A stretch of 64,000 nt of DNA from Acidobacteriota bacterium (GCA_019247495.1 JAFAOU010000003.1:1-64000), one strand, 5' to 3'; shown: positions 19,822 through 29,956, counted from the first letter of the stretch. Notes: generated from the letters alone by a model not told the origin. A program made the numbers and translations.

Positions 19822-21123
19822 CTACATCGTGTCCAGCTGCTTCTTCATCGACGCGATCATGCCTGGACTGACCTGTTCGCCGGGAAGTGACTGCGCGTAG
19901 GTGATCGCTTCTTCGATCGTTTTGCGCGCGGATGCCTTATCGCCTTTCGCCAGGTAGGTCGCGGCGCGGCTGCGGTAGATGCCGATCTTGCGCGGGCCGT
20001 AGGCGAGTTTGAGCGCGCGGTCCGATGCGGCGAGGGAATCGTCGAAACGTCCGGCGGCGCGGTAGGCAGAGATGAGGCGCGCCGGCGGGTTGTAGTCCTT
20101 CGGCAGATCGCGTTCGGATTGCTCCAGCATGGCGATGGCCTTCTCGGGCTGCTTGAGTCCGAGGTAGACCTCGAGCCGGTGCGAATCGTAGACGGCACGC
20201 GCGTCGGGATTCTTCGCTTTGGCTGCTTCGCCTTCCAGGAACGCCGCCCACTCCTCGCGGAGTTTGCGCGCCGAGGTTTCGTCTTTGGCTTCGTCGCGGG
20301 CGTCGACGAGCGATTCGTAAAGTCCGGAGCGGTCGTCGGCGGACATCTTGATCTTGTCCGCCGCGGCGAGCGTTTCGCGCGTCGCTTTCTCCAGTCCTGC
20401 CGTCAGCTCGGAACGGTTCCATGATTTCGCATCGAGGTTGGTCGCGCAGGAGAGTCCGGTCGCCGCGACGTTGACCGCCGATCCTGTTCCGCGAACGCGC
20501 GGATACAGCGCGAGGGCGCGCTCGGCGCATTGCTGCGAATTCTGACTCTGCAGCAGCGCGAAGACGAGCGATTCGGAAGCGCGTCCGAGCCGCGGCCAAT
20601 CTTTCGGCGCCGCAGCGATTGCCTCATCGAACGCTTTCGCGGCCTCGGCCTGCTTCCCTTGTCCGGCCAGCGCATCGGCGCGGACCAGGAGCGTGTCGGC
20701 CTTCGAATGCGATCCGCGGAAGGCGTGCTGGCCGTCATCGAGCAGCTTGCGGACCTGCGGTACGGTGCCGCCGCCTGCATAGCGGAAGATGACCTTGTCT
20801 TTCGGATCGAGGACGAGCAGCGTCGGCCAGACGCTGATCGGATGCGCTTTCAGGAATGCGGTGTTCTTCGCGTCTTCCGTGTCGATCGAGAGCCAGACAA
20901 ACTGTCCGGCGTACCGCTCGAGGGATTTGTCCGTGAAGACATAAGCCCTCATCGAGCGGCAGGTGTGTCACCAGGGCGCCCACGCCTCGACGAAGACCGG
21001 AAGGTCCGCCGATTTCGCGCGGGCGATCGCTTTGGTGTAGTCGTTCTCGATCCACGGCAGGACTTCTTTCGCCTGAGCCGCGGACGCAACGAGCAGGAGC
21101 GATGCGAGCAGGAGTCGTTTCAT
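19822..21123 (-). CDS. Thioredoxin-TPR selenoprotein (in-frame TGA at the catalytic Cys position)
   Basis: 433 codons when the TGA at 20968-20970 is read as selenocysteine (residue 52). Residues 1-18 are a signal peptide (MKRLLLASLLLVASAAQA). The thioredoxin active site reads WAPW-Sec-HTC, i.e. a UxxC version of WAPWCxxC, and the fold continues with a cis-Pro at VWPTLLVLD. From about residue 150 the protein is alpha-helical with TPR-like pairs. The frame is open on both sides of the TGA without shift, and a hairpin fitting the bacterial SECIS lies just after it. Simple gene callers will start at 20952 and lose the signal peptide and active site. It probably acts as a periplasmic or membrane-side thiol/disulfide oxidoreductase. 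The alternative is a nonsense mutation. Confidence 0.82.
20938..20970 (-). promoter_or_regulatory. Candidate bacterial SECIS element
   Basis: Immediately after the in-frame TGA, GCC-G-CTC-GAT-GAG-GGC (20945-20960) forms a six-pair stem with a bulged G and a three-base GAU loop; the loop G lies 15 bases past the TGA, inside the spacing known for bacterial SECIS. GACA, overlapping the TGA, can also pair with TGTC at 20938-20941. Confidence 0.6.
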
Positions 21124-21160
21124 GGCGCGAAAGTGTAATGCACTGACTGTTCCGCTTCAT

Positions 21161-21227
21161 TTTCAACCACAGAGGCACAGAGAACACAGAGGGATTTCTC
21201 TGTGCCCTCTGTGTCTCTGTGGTGAAA
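21161..21227. repeat. Inverted-repeat element, ACCACAGAG family (copy 1)
   Basis: TTTCAACCACAGAGGCACAG pairs with CTGTGTCTCTGTGGTGAAA across a short loop; the arms are near-perfect. It lies between the amidohydrolase and the selenoprotein gene, both on the minus strand. Copy 2 is at 58621-58682. Confidence 0.8.
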
Positions 21228-21237
21228 TGATTTTTCG

Positions 21238-22623
21238 CTACAGCAGGCTCTTCCGCACCTTGTCCCGATACTCCTTCGCCTTCGCCACCGCGGCGGGCGC
21301 ATCGACGGTCAGCAGGTTGCGATTGCGCATCAGAATCTTTCCGTCGCAGATCGTCGTGACGACGGCGCTGCCGGATGCGGCGTAGACGATCGCCGACTCG
21401 ACGGCGTACACCGGCTGCGTCTTCGGCTGCTGGAGGTCGATGACGATTACGTCGGCGCGTTTGCCGGGTTCGAGCGTGCCGATGCGATCTTCCATGCCGA
21501 GGGCGCGGGCGCCGCCGAGCGTGGCCATTTCGAGGACGTCGCGGGCGCTGAGCGCTTTCGGATCGCCGCGGGTGATCTTCTGCAGACGCGCGGCGCTGGC
21601 GGCTTCTTCGACCATGTCCAGATTGTTGTTCGAACCGGCCGGACCGTCGGTGCCGAGGCCGAGGGCGACGTTCGCGTGACGCATGTCGACGACCGGCGCG
21701 ACACCCGAGGCCAGCATCATGTTGCTCTCCGGACAATGCGCGACGCCGACGCGTTTCGCGGCCAGCATCCGGATGTCGTCAGGAGTCAGCCAGATGCCGT
21801 GCGCGGCCACGACGTCGTGTCCGAGGAAGCCAATCGAATCGAGGTAGGCGGCGGGGGAGAGGCCGGCGGTGTTGTCCTTGATTTGTGATCCCTCACCCTT
21901 CGTCTCCGCGACATGGATGAGGATCGGCGCGTGCAGTTCGGTGGCGAGCGCGCGGACCTGTTCGAGATGCGCGCGTGACACGGTGTACGGCGCATGCGGC
22001 GCGAGCGCGGGCGTGATCAGCCGGTCGCCGTGCCAGCGCTTGACGAAGTCGCGGACGTAGGCGACGGCGGCATCCCACGTTTTGTTGTCGGGCGCGGGGA
22101 AGTCGATCATCGTCTCCCCCAGCACGCCGCGCAGCCCCGCCTTCTTCGCCTCGGATGCGATGTCGCTCTCGAAGTAGTACATGTCGGTGAAGGTGGTCGT
22201 GCCCGACGCGATCATTTCCGCTGCTGCCAGCCGCGTTCCCCACTTCACGAAATCGCGGTCGACGTTCTTGGCCTCAGCCGGAAAGATGAAGTGCTGCAGC
22301 CAGTCCATGAGATCGCGGTCGTCGGCGATGCCGCGGAAGAGCGTCATCGGCACGTGCGTGTGCGCGTTGACGAATCCGGGAAGGATGGCCATGCCGCGCG
22401 CATGAATCGTCTCCACGCCGGCGAACCGTTTGGCAATGTCCGCCGACTTGCCGACGCCGATGATTTCGCCCTTGTCGATGGCCACCGCGCCGTCATCAAT
22501 ATTCGGACCGGCCATGGTGATGACCGTGCCGCCGGTGATGACGAAGTCCACGCGCCGTGGAGCGGCGTGGGCCATCGCGACGGAGAACGTGAGCAGGAGT
22601 GCGGAAATCAAACGTCGATACAT
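21238..22623 (-). CDS. Exported amidohydrolase of the MTA/SAH deaminase type
   Basis: 461 residues with a signal peptide (residues 1-20, ending AHA). The amidohydrolase metal-site residues are present: HTH in GFVNAHTHVPM, His in ILIHVAET, His in VAAHGIWL and Asp in LGTDGPAGSNN. The order and the phrase PGFVNAHTHVPMTLFRGIADD match 5'-methylthioadenosine/S-adenosylhomocysteine deaminases and related chlorohydrolases. Cytosolic MtaD lacks a signal peptide, so this version may work on an extracellular aminated purine or triazine-like substrate; that is inference. It is followed by a hairpin repeat and the selenoprotein gene on the same strand. Confidence 0.88.
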   Translation of the reverse strand: MYRRLISALLLTFSVAMAHAAPRRVDFVITGGTVITMAGPNIDDGAVAIDKGEIIGVGKSADIAKRFAGVETIHARGMAILPGFVNAHTHVPMTLFRGIADDRDLMDWLQHFIFPAEAKNVDRDFVKWGTRLAAAEMIASGTTTFTDMYYFESDIASEAKKAGLRGVLGETMIDFPAPDNKTWDAAVAYVRDFVKRWHGDRLITPALAPHAPYTVSRAHLEQVRALATELHAPILIHVAETKGEGSQIKDNTAGLSPAAYLDSIGFLGHDVVAAHGIWLTPDDIRMLAAKRVGVAHCPESNMMLASGVAPVVDMRHANVALGLGTDGPAGSNNNLDMVEEAASAARLQKITRGDPKALSARDVLEMATLGGARALGMEDRIGTLEPGKRADVIVIDLQQPKTQPVYAVESAIVYAASGSAVVTTICDGKILMRNRNLLTVDAPAAVAKAKEYRDKVRKSLL

Positions 22624-22670
22624 GGCCGCGAACCTTAGCGGAATCGTAGGCGCGCGTACAAACTCGGCCT

Positions 22671-22740
22671 CAATCTGGGTGAATCTGCGTAATCTGCGGA
22701 CAAAGGTTTAATCCGCAGATGGACGCAGATTTACACAGAT
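22671..22740. repeat. Inverted-repeat element, ATCTGCGTAATCTGCGGA family (copy 1)
   Basis: AATCTGCGTAATCTGCGGA faces TCCGCAGATGGACGCAGAT. The stop codon of the kinase remnant (22731-22733) lies inside it. Copy 2 is at 49378-49440. Confidence 0.8.
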
Positions 22741-22886
22741 GAAGCTGGTAACACTGCCGCAGCGGCGGGGAGATCGATCGTGAAGACGGAGCCGGTTCCG
22801 GCGGTGCTCTCGGCGGTGACGTCGCCGGCCATGGCGCGGGCGAGGTCGCGGCTGATGGCCAGGCCGAGGCCGACTCCGCGTGTGGT
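22731..22886 (-). pseudogene. Histidine-kinase C-terminal remnant
   Basis: About 50 codons reading [20 protein letters not shown] and then [14 protein letters not shown], which is the G2 box and last strand of a GHKL ATPase domain. Nothing upstream on this strand reads as the dimerisation or N-box part, so it is the tail of a deleted sensor kinase. An open frame extends to 22973 but its first 30 residues do not resemble a kinase. The remnant ends within an inverted-repeat element, which may have taken part in the deletion. Confidence 0.65.
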
Positions 22887-23339
22887 GATCGATAACAGCA
22901 TCGGCTGCGCGCCGCTGCCGGAAGCCCTTACGTTGTTGCGGGACAACACATCAGTCATTTCTGCTCCTGTCATCGATTGCTCCGCGATGACGCGGACATG
23001 AGCCCGTCATGCAAGAAGCAGGCAGTGGAAGACTGCGCCGCCGCGACCCTCCGAAACGCGAAGGGCGGCACCAACGTCCGGTTGTTACGACGTGTAATCA
23101 ATATTTCCACGCATATGTAACCCCTCGCGCAAGAACGGACGTACCCTTCCCGTCCATCCCCGAATCCAGACAATCGAGGAGAGACGGACACCTTCCATTT
23201 TCTGTTATATAGTTATCGGCGACATTATGGTGTTATTGCCCACGTCGCAGTCATCGGTCGAGTTCGCCGCTGGCGTCGCAGGGGACTACCGCAAAAACAC
23301 GAAGTCCGCGCGAAGGGAGGTCTCCTCCTGACGCGCCAA
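22887..23339. other. Non-coding stretch upstream of the phosphorelay operon
   Basis: I see no gene here. It contains an AT-richer tract ending TGTTATATAGTTATC (about 23203-23217), a possible -10 region for the kinase operon, and AGGGAGG at 23314-23320, a strong ribosome-site candidate 7 bases before a CTG codon and 19 before the TTG chosen as start. Confidence 0.45.
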
Positions 23340-24830
23340 TTGCCCGATGTTCTCCTGCGGGAGCTTCCCGACGCGGTCGCCATCACCTCGCCAACGGGCG
23401 AAATTGTCTACTGGAACGCGGGCGCCGAACGGCTGTTCGGATATTCGAGCGCCGATGCGCTCGGCAGCTCGATCGACTCGCTGATTGTCCCGTACGGACA
23501 CGTAGACGACCTCGGTCAGTACCGGCGCGAAGCGCTTACCACCGGCTTCTCGACCTTTGAGACGGCACGGCTTCGCAAAGACGGCTCGCTCATCCACACG
23601 GTCGTTTCGAACAAGGCGGTATACGACGCCGAGGGGCGCGTCGAGCTCCTCGTCATCACGCAGAAGGACATCACGCATCTCAAGGTGTTGCGCGATGCAA
23701 AACTCGTCGAGTCGCAGTACCGCGATCTTCTCGAATCGACGCCCGACGCCATCATCATGGCCAACCAGACGGGGCGCATCGTCCTGGCGAACAGCCAGGC
23801 CGAGAGGCTGTTCGGGTACGACCGCGGCGAGATGCTCGGCACGCTCGTCGAAGTCCTGCTGCCCAGCCGCTATCGCGGCGGGCACGTCGCGCACCGTTCC
23901 GGCTACTTCGGTCAGCCGCGCACGCGGTCGATGGGTGCGGGCCTGGAGTTGTACGGACTGCGTAAGGACGGCAGCGAGTTCCCGGTCGAGATCAGCCTCA
24001 GCCCTCTGAAGACTGACGGCGGCACGCTGGTGATGAGCGCGATCCGCGACATTACGTATCGGAAGGGCATCGAGAACGCGTTGCAGGAAAAGAACGTCGA
24101 GCTCGAGCGCGCCATCCAGGCCAAGGATCGGTTTCTGGCCAGCATGTCTCACGAGCTGCGCACGCCGCTGAACGGCATCATCGGATTTGCCGAGTTTCTG
24201 TCGGACCGCAAGCCGGGGCCGCTCAACGACAAACAGAAGGAGTACCTCGGCGACATCCTCAACAGCGGCCGGCATCTGCTTCACCTCATCAACGACATGC
24301 TCGACCTGGTCAAGATTCAGGCAGGACGCGTCGACCTAGTGCTGGAACGATTTTTACTGAGTGAGGCCATCAATGAAGTCTGCACGGGCGTGCATCCGCT
24401 GGCGGTCAGCAAAGACATCGACGTACGCGTCACGATCGAGAACGGCCTCGATTCCGTCACCCTCGACAAACAACGCGTCAAACAGATCCTCTACAACCTG
24501 CTCTCGAATGCGCTGAAGTTCACCGATGAGCACGGGCATGTCGGCATCGACGTCACGTCCTTCGACCAGGAGCGTTTCCGCCTGGTCGTTTCCGACGACG
24601 GCATCGGTATTCGGGCCGAGGACATCGGGCGGCTCTTCACGGAGTTCGAGCAGTTGGAGACGGGCACGGCGCGGCGTTTCGGCGGCACCGGGCTCGGGCT
24701 GGCGCTGACGCGGAAGCTCGTCGATCTGCTCGGCGGAGCGATCGACGTCGAAAGCGAGTTTGGGAAAGGAAGCCGCTTCGGCGTGATCCTGCCACTGGCG
24801 ATCGAGAGCGAAGATCGAGGCGGGCAATGA
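23340..24830 (+). CDS. Cytosolic PAS-PAS histidine kinase
   Basis: 496 residues with no membrane segment. Two PAS domains (about 5-110 and 125-240) precede a HisKA dimerisation domain with FLASMSHELRTPLNG (phosphoacceptor His271) and a HATPase_c domain with the N box (QILYNLLSNALKF), DDGIGI and GGTGLGLAL. It is the first gene of a five-gene unit whose members overlap by four bases. The TTG start is uncertain: CTG at 23328 lies at better distance from AGGGAGG. The signal sensed by the PAS domains cannot be told from sequence. With no own output domain, it presumably passes phosphate to the downstream receiver proteins. Confidence 0.9.
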   Translation: MPDVLLRELPDAVAITSPTGEIVYWNAGAERLFGYSSADALGSSIDSLIVPYGHVDDLGQYRREALTTGFSTFETARLRKDGSLIHTVVSNKAVYDAEGRVELLVITQKDITHLKVLRDAKLVESQYRDLLESTPDAIIMANQTGRIVLANSQAERLFGYDRGEMLGTLVEVLLPSRYRGGHVAHRSGYFGQPRTRSMGAGLELYGLRKDGSEFPVEISLSPLKTDGGTLVMSAIRDITYRKGIENALQEKNVELERAIQAKDRFLASMSHELRTPLNGIIGFAEFLSDRKPGPLNDKQKEYLGDILNSGRHLLHLINDMLDLVKIQAGRVDLVLERFLLSEAINEVCTGVHPLAVSKDIDVRVTIENGLDSVTLDKQRVKQILYNLLSNALKFTDEHGHVGIDVTSFDQERFRLVVSDDGIGIRAEDIGRLFTEFEQLETGTARRFGGTGLGLALTRKLVDLLGGAIDVESEFGKGSRFGVILPLAIESEDRGGQ

Positions 24831-26359
24831 TGGCGCAGCAGGTTCTCAGCGAGGAGCGATTCCGCTCGGCGCTCGAAAATCTGAGAGAAGGCTGCCAGAT
24901 CATCGGGCGAGACTGGCGCTATCTCTATCTGAATCCTGCCGCCGCACGGCATGGGCAGTCGTCCGTGGAGGCTCTCGTCGGACGGACGATGATGGACGCA
25001 TATCCGGGCATCGAGACGACGCCGACGTTCGCCCTCTTGCGCGAGTGCATGGAGCGCGGGACCAGCACGACGACCGAGAGCCTGTTCGAGCTGCCGGATG
25101 GATCGGTCGGATGTTTCGAGATCGTCATCCAACCAGTGCCGGAAGGTTTGTTCGTCAGGTCTCTCGACATCACGGAAAAGAAGCGCGCCGAGACCTCCCG
25201 CCGGGATACCGAGGCCCTGTTCAACGCCTTCATGAGCGCAAACCCAGCCATGGCATGGATGAAAGACGAGGACGGCCGCTACACCTACGTCAACAAGACC
25301 GTCAGCGAAGTCGTGGGTGCCGACACGAATCAGTGGCTCGGCAGGAATGGGTCCGACCTTTTCGGAGCCGAGCGGGGGGAGTTGGTGCGGCAGAAGGATC
25401 GCGAAGTGCTCGAACGCAACGAGCCGATCGAGGTCGTTGAACTCATGCTCGTGGGCGGCGAAACGCGCTTCTGGGACACGATCCGGTTTCCGTTCACGTC
25501 GCCGGACGGACAACGCTTCGTCGGTGGCATCGCCATCGACATCACCGCATTGCGCGAAACCGAGGCGCAATTGCGGGAAGCGACGGCAGACCTCGAACGG
25601 AAAGTCTGCGAACGGACCGCCGAACTGCAAGTCGCCAAAGAAAGGGCTGAAGCGGCGGGGCGGGCCAAGTCAGACTTTCTGGCCTCCATGAGTCACGAGT
25701 TGCGCACGCCACTCAACGGCATCATCGGATTCACCGAATTCATGATCGACGGCAAGCCTGGCCCGCTCAACGAGAAGCAGAAAGAGTACCTCGCCGATGT
25801 CGGGGCCAGCGGCCGACACCTCCTGCAACTCATCAACGATCTGCTGGATCTCGCCAAGGTCGAAGCGGGGAAGATGAGCTTGTACCCGGAGCCCTTCAGG
25901 ATCGTGAACGTGATCGAGGAAGTGCGCGCGGTCATGAGGCCGCTGGCGGAGCAGAAAAGCATCGTCATCTCGATTTCCGTTGCGCCGCTGCTCGATGTGG
26001 TGGTGCTCGATCAACAGAAGTTCAAGCAGGTACTCTACAACCTGCTGTCGAATGCGGTGAAGTTCACCGGGCCCGGCGGGTGCGTGGCTGTTTCCGCTGT
26101 GCCGCACGGGGTATCGCATTTTACGATCACCGTCTCCGACACCGGCATAGGCATCAAGGCCGAGGACATGACACGGCTGTTCACCGACTTCGCGCAGCTC
26201 GATGATGCGCGGACCCACGGTGGAACAGGACTCGGCCTCGCACTGACACGCCGGCTCGTGGAACTGCACGGCGGCTCGATCAGTGTCACCAGCGAATTCG
26301 GCACAGGCAGCACGTTCACCGTCGTACTGCCGCTCTCCGTCGAAGGAGCGCGCGATTGA
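24827..26359 (+). CDS. Second cytosolic PAS-PAS histidine kinase
   Basis: 510 residues, starting with an ATGA overlap with the previous gene. Two PAS domains (about 8-120 and 130-245), a short coiled coil (LREATADLERKVCERTAELQ), HisKA with FLASMSHELRTPLNG (His290), and HATPase_c with VSDTGIGI and GGTGLGLAL. The catalytic half is closely similar to that of the first kinase, including GPLNEKQKEYLADV against GPLNDKQKEYLGDI, so the two arose by duplication while their PAS parts diverged. It should phosphorylate the adjacent single-domain receivers. Confidence 0.9.
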   Translation: MMAQQVLSEERFRSALENLREGCQIIGRDWRYLYLNPAAARHGQSSVEALVGRTMMDAYPGIETTPTFALLRECMERGTSTTTESLFELPDGSVGCFEIVIQPVPEGLFVRSLDITEKKRAETSRRDTEALFNAFMSANPAMAWMKDEDGRYTYVNKTVSEVVGADTNQWLGRNGSDLFGAERGELVRQKDREVLERNEPIEVVELMLVGGETRFWDTIRFPFTSPDGQRFVGGIAIDITALRETEAQLREATADLERKVCERTAELQVAKERAEAAGRAKSDFLASMSHELRTPLNGIIGFTEFMIDGKPGPLNEKQKEYLADVGASGRHLLQLINDLLDLAKVEAGKMSLYPEPFRIVNVIEEVRAVMRPLAEQKSIVISISVAPLLDVVVLDQQKFKQVLYNLLSNAVKFTGPGGCVAVSAVPHGVSHFTITVSDTGIGIKAEDMTRLFTDFAQLDDARTHGGTGLGLALTRRLVELHGGSISVTSEFGTGSTFTVVLPLSVEGARD

Positions 26360-26742
26360 GCGCGGCATGCATCCTCGTTGTCGATGACAACCCCACGAAC
26401 CTGAAGCTCGTGTCGGACATACTGCAGTTCGAGGGGTATCAAATCCTGAAGGCTAGCGACGCCGAGTCAGCCAGGCAGATGGTCCACGATACTCCGCCCG
26501 ATCTGATCTTGATGGACATCGCGCTACCCGGTATGGATGGCCTCACGCTCACGCGGCTGCTGAAAGCGGACGAAACGACTCGGCACATCGTCATCGTAGC
26601 GTTGACCGCCTTCGCAATGAAAACCGACGACGCTCGCGCACGCGAGGCGGGCTGCGACGGCTACATTACCAAACCCATCGACACGCGGACGCTGCCCGGC
26701 ACGGTGGCCGGCTACCTTCGCGGAATCCGAGGCTCCTCATGA
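26356..26742 (+). CDS. Single-domain response regulator (DivK/CheY-like)
   Basis: 128 residues; one receiver domain only. The acidic pair is Asp10-Asp11, the phosphoacceptor Asp54 (LILMDIALPGMDG), the switch Thr in ALTAFAM, and the conserved Lys in YITKPID. TTG start overlapping the previous stop (TTGA). Without an output domain it would serve as a phosphate shuttle or diffusible effector as DivK does. The motif ALTAFAMKTDDARAREAGCDGYI is close to the PleD/DivK group. Confidence 0.92.
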   Translation: MSAACILVVDDNPTNLKLVSDILQFEGYQILKASDAESARQMVHDTPPDLILMDIALPGMDGLTLTRLLKADETTRHIVIVALTAFAMKTDDARAREAGCDGYITKPIDTRTLPGTVAGYLRGIRGSS

Positions 26743-27122
26743 AAATCCTCGTCGTAGAAGATCAGCCGGCAGAGTTGAAACTGGCCGTGCACGTGCTCAG
26801 TGCCGCCGGATTCGAGGTCGATCAGGCCGTAGCGGCGGAACAGGCCATCGCCGCGATCAAGGAGGACCGGCCGCAGATCATTTTGCTGGACCTGTCGCTG
26901 CCCGGTGTGGACGGCCTGACACTCGCACGCAAACTCAAAGCGGATCCGTCCACGCGCGAAATCCTCATCGTCGCGATCACTTCCTATCCTGAGAGATTCC
27001 CGATGGCCGAAGCGCTAGCCGCCGGATGCGACGCCTATCTGCCCAAGCCGGTCAGCACGCGCACGCTGCCCGAAACACTTCGAACGGTGATGAAAAACGC
27101 GGAGGGCGACGGAGATCGATGA
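26739..27122 (+). CDS. Second single-domain response regulator
   Basis: 127 residues; receiver with Glu7-Asp8, Asp51 (IILLDLSLPGVDG), Thr in AITSYPE and Lys in YLPKPVS. It overlaps the previous gene by four bases. It shares the layout DGLTLARKLKAD and STRTLPETL with the preceding receiver (DGLTLTRLLKAD, DTRTLPGTV), so the two are duplicates. The first acidic position is Glu-Asp rather than Asp-Asp, which is common among active receivers. Confidence 0.92.
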   Translation: MKILVVEDQPAELKLAVHVLSAAGFEVDQAVAAEQAIAAIKEDRPQIILLDLSLPGVDGLTLARKLKADPSTREILIVAITSYPERFPMAEALAAGCDAYLPKPVSTRTLPETLRTVMKNAEGDGDR

Positions 27123-29911
27123 GTTCCCTGAACATCCTGATCGTCGACGACCAGCCGATCAACCTGAAACTCCTTCGCGCCGAACTGGAGGCCGAGGGTC
27201 ACACCGTTTTCGAAGGGTCGAACGGCGAGGAAGGTTTGGCCGTCCTCGACCAGCAGCAGATCGACATCATCATCTCCGACATCCTCATGCCGGTGATGGA
27301 CGGCTACCGTTTCTGTAACGAGGTGCGGCGAAGCGAACGGCATCGCAACATTCCGTTCATCGTCTACACCAGCACGTATCTCTCGCCCTCGGACGAAAAA
27401 CTGAGCCTCGACCTCGGCGCCGACAGTTACGTGCGCAAGCCGGCATCGCTCGCCGAGATCAGGCAGACCATCGCGAACGTGCATTCGTCGCCGCGCCGCC
27501 AGCCCACGGTCTTCTTCGAGTCCACCGACGTTCTGAAGGAGTACAACGCCGGCCTTGTCGCCAAGCTAGAGAAAAAGAACGTCGAGCTGACCAATGCCAT
27601 GAGCCTGCTCACGCTGCAGGCCGCGGCGCTGGAGACGAGTGCCGACGCCATGCTCATCACCGACGCGGATGGATCGATCATCTGGGTCAACGCCGCATTC
27701 ACGAAGGCGACCGGATACGCATCGGATGAGGTCATCGGACAGACGCCGCGCATCCTCAAATCGGGCCTGCAGGACGACGCGTTCTACCGCCGTTTCTGGG
27801 AGACCATTCGCGGCGGAAACACCTTCCGCGGCGAATTCGTCAACCGCCGCAAGGATGGAACCATCTACTACGACGAGCACACCGTCACACCGGTCCGCGC
27901 GGCGGACGGCACGATCACGCACTTCGTCGGCGTGATGCACGACATCACGGTGCGGCGACGTATCGAGGAGAAACTGCGCAACGCGAACGCGCAGCTCCGC
28001 GAGTTTCTCGATCACACGCCGGTCGTTCTCTATGCGTTGCGCCTCGAAGGGGAAGGGATCGTTCCCCGCCTCGTCAGCGAGAACGTCACGCGTCTCCTCG
28101 GCCACGAGGCGGAAGAGACACTCAGCTACGAGTGGTGGTTAAGTCATTTGCACGACGACGACCGCGAGGGCGCGGTCGCCAGCGTTGCCCGGACCCTGAC
28201 GGAGGAGAGCGACCGCGCCGAATATCGCGTTCGCCACAAGGATGGCTCGTATCGCTGGGTGGACGACAACCGGCGGCTCGTGCGCGACCAGCAGGGAGCG
28301 CCCGCCGAAATCGTCGGTGTGTGGACCGACATCACCGACCGCAAACGCGCCGAAGAGGAGCTGCACGAAACCGAGCGCCGCTTCCGCGAGATGCTCGACA
28401 ACCTCGAGCTGATCTCGATCATGATCGATCAGGAAGCGCGCATTATTTACTGCAACGACTACTTCCTCCGTTTGACCGGCTGGTCGCGCGAGGAGATCAT
28501 GGGCGCCGATTGGTTCGAGCGATTCATTCCTCCGGACATCGCCGAGGAGACTCGCCAGGCGTTTGTGGCGCTTCTGAACGAACGAAAAGAAGTCCTGCAC
28601 TACACGAATGAAATCGTTACGCGCTCCGGGGCGCGAAGGCTCATTCAGTGGAACAACTCGCTTATCTATTCAGACAGCGATGAAGCGATCGGCATCGCCT
28701 CTATCGCCGAGGACATCACTGACCGCGTCCAACTCGAGAAGCAGCTTTTCCGCGCGCAACGGCTCGAGAGCCTCGGCACGTTGGCTGGCGGCATCGCGCA
28801 CGATCTCAACAACCTGCTTCTGCCGATTCTGATGGGCGTCACCCTCCTCAAACGATTCCGTCCGAATGAAGCGAGCATGCGGGCAATCGAAAATATCGAA
28901 CGCAGCGTCAAACGCGGCAGCGAATTGGTGAAACAGGTGCTGCTCTTTGCACGCGGCGGCCAGACCTCGCGTGAAGCGGTACTCCTGGGCGACGTCGTGC
29001 GCGAGATCCAGGCAATCATCAACAGCACCTTCCCCAAAGACATCACGCTCGAGATTGCGATCGCCGAAGACGTGCATCCCGTCACCGGAGACGTGACCCA
29101 ACTGACCCAGGTGCTGCTCAATCTCTGCGTGAATTCGCGCGACGCCATGCCTCATGGCGGTCACATTGTGATCTCGGCGCGGAACGAAATCATGAGTGAC
29201 GCCGAAGCACTGTTGCACGGCACTGAGGCAGGAGGCGACTACGCAGTACTCGAAGTGTCCGACACGGGCGACGGGATGCCGAAGGAAATTCTCGATCTCA
29301 TCTTCGATCCCTTTTTCACGACGAAAGAAGTCGGCAAGGGCACGGGCCTCGGCCTCTCGACCGTTCAGGGAATCGTGAGCAATCATGGCGGATTCGTCGC
29401 CGTTTGCAGCGCGGCCGGCGAGGGCAGCACATTCACCGTCTATCTTCCGGCGCGCCGCGCGCAAGCGGAGGCCGACCCGGTGCCAGCGGACACGAGTGCG
29501 GTGCCGCAGGGCAACGGCGAAGTGATCCTGCTCGCCGACGACGACGCCGCGATCCTCAGCATCACGCAGCAAACGCTCGAGGAGTTCGGCTACAAGGTGA
29601 TCACGGCGGAAGACGGTGCGCACGCTATCGGTGCCTTCTCACGGCAGCACGAGGAGATCGCGTTGGTGATCACCGACATGGCCATGCCGGTGATCGATGG
29701 ATTCGCGCTGATGGCGGCACTCAACCGAATCCGCGGCGGCGTTCGCATCATCGCCACCACCGGAAACCCCTCCGCCTCGGCGATGACCAAGATTGCCAAG
29801 AGCGGCGTTACCCACATCCTCGTCAAGCCGTACACGGCCGATCAGCTGCTCCGCACCATTGCAACCGTGCTTGCGGAGCCGGAGACCGGACAAAACGGAC
29901 GCCGCCGGTAA
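27119..29911 (+). CDS. Hybrid histidine kinase: receiver, three PAS, kinase, receiver
   Basis: 930 residues from the ATG that overlaps the previous stop (ATGA); a longer in-frame start at 27026 lies within the previous gene and is rejected. Order: N-terminal receiver with Asp54 ([11 protein letters not shown]); a short coiled coil; three PAS/PAC domains (about 165-280, 290-420 and 425-545); a HisKA of the AHDLNNLL type with His561; HATPase_c with [17 protein letters not shown]-terminal receiver with Asp853 ([12 protein letters not shown]). Having receivers at both ends, it can both take phosphate from the upstream kinases and give it on. No DNA-binding output is present anywhere in the unit. 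It closes the five-gene operon. Confidence 0.9.
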   Translation: MSSLNILIVDDQPINLKLLRAELEAEGHTVFEGSNGEEGLAVLDQQQIDIIISDILMPVMDGYRFCNEVRRSERHRNIPFIVYTSTYLSPSDEKLSLDLGADSYVRKPASLAEIRQTIANVHSSPRRQPTVFFESTDVLKEYNAGLVAKLEKKNVELTNAMSLLTLQAAALETSADAMLITDADGSIIWVNAAFTKATGYASDEVIGQTPRILKSGLQDDAFYRRFWETIRGGNTFRGEFVNRRKDGTIYYDEHTVTPVRAADGTITHFVGVMHDITVRRRIEEKLRNANAQLREFLDHTPVVLYALRLEGEGIVPRLVSENVTRLLGHEAEETLSYEWWLSHLHDDDREGAVASVARTLTEESDRAEYRVRHKDGSYRWVDDNRRLVRDQQGAPAEIVGVWTDITDRKRAEEELHETERRFREMLDNLELISIMIDQEARIIYCNDYFLRLTGWSREEIMGADWFERFIPPDIAEETRQAFVALLNERKEVLHYTNEIVTRSGARRLIQWNNSLIYSDSDEAIGIASIAEDITDRVQLEKQLFRAQRLESLGTLAGGIAHDLNNLLLPILMGVTLLKRFRPNEASMRAIENIERSVKRGSELVKQVLLFARGGQTSREAVLLGDVVREIQAIINSTFPKDITLEIAIAEDVHPVTGDVTQLTQVLLNLCVNSRDAMPHGGHIVISARNEIMSDAEALLHGTEAGGDYAVLEVSDTGDGMPKEILDLIFDPFFTTKEVGKGTGLGLSTVQGIVSNHGGFVAVCSAAGEGSTFTVYLPARRAQAEADPVPADTSAVPQGNGEVILLADDDAAILSITQQTLEEFGYKVITAEDGAHAIGAFSRQHEEIALVITDMAMPVIDGFALMAALNRIRGGVRIIATTGNPSASAMTKIAKSGVTHILVKPYTADQLLRTIATVLAEPETGQNGRRR

Positions 29912-29956
29912 CGCGGCGGCTGATAGAGCGGCGGAGAAATCTGGGCTCGGGATTTC

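Noticed and set aside
20950..20952. Start of the TPR protein at the ATG 20952
   Set aside because: Would leave out the signal peptide and thioredoxin active site that read through in frame from 21123 across the TGA.
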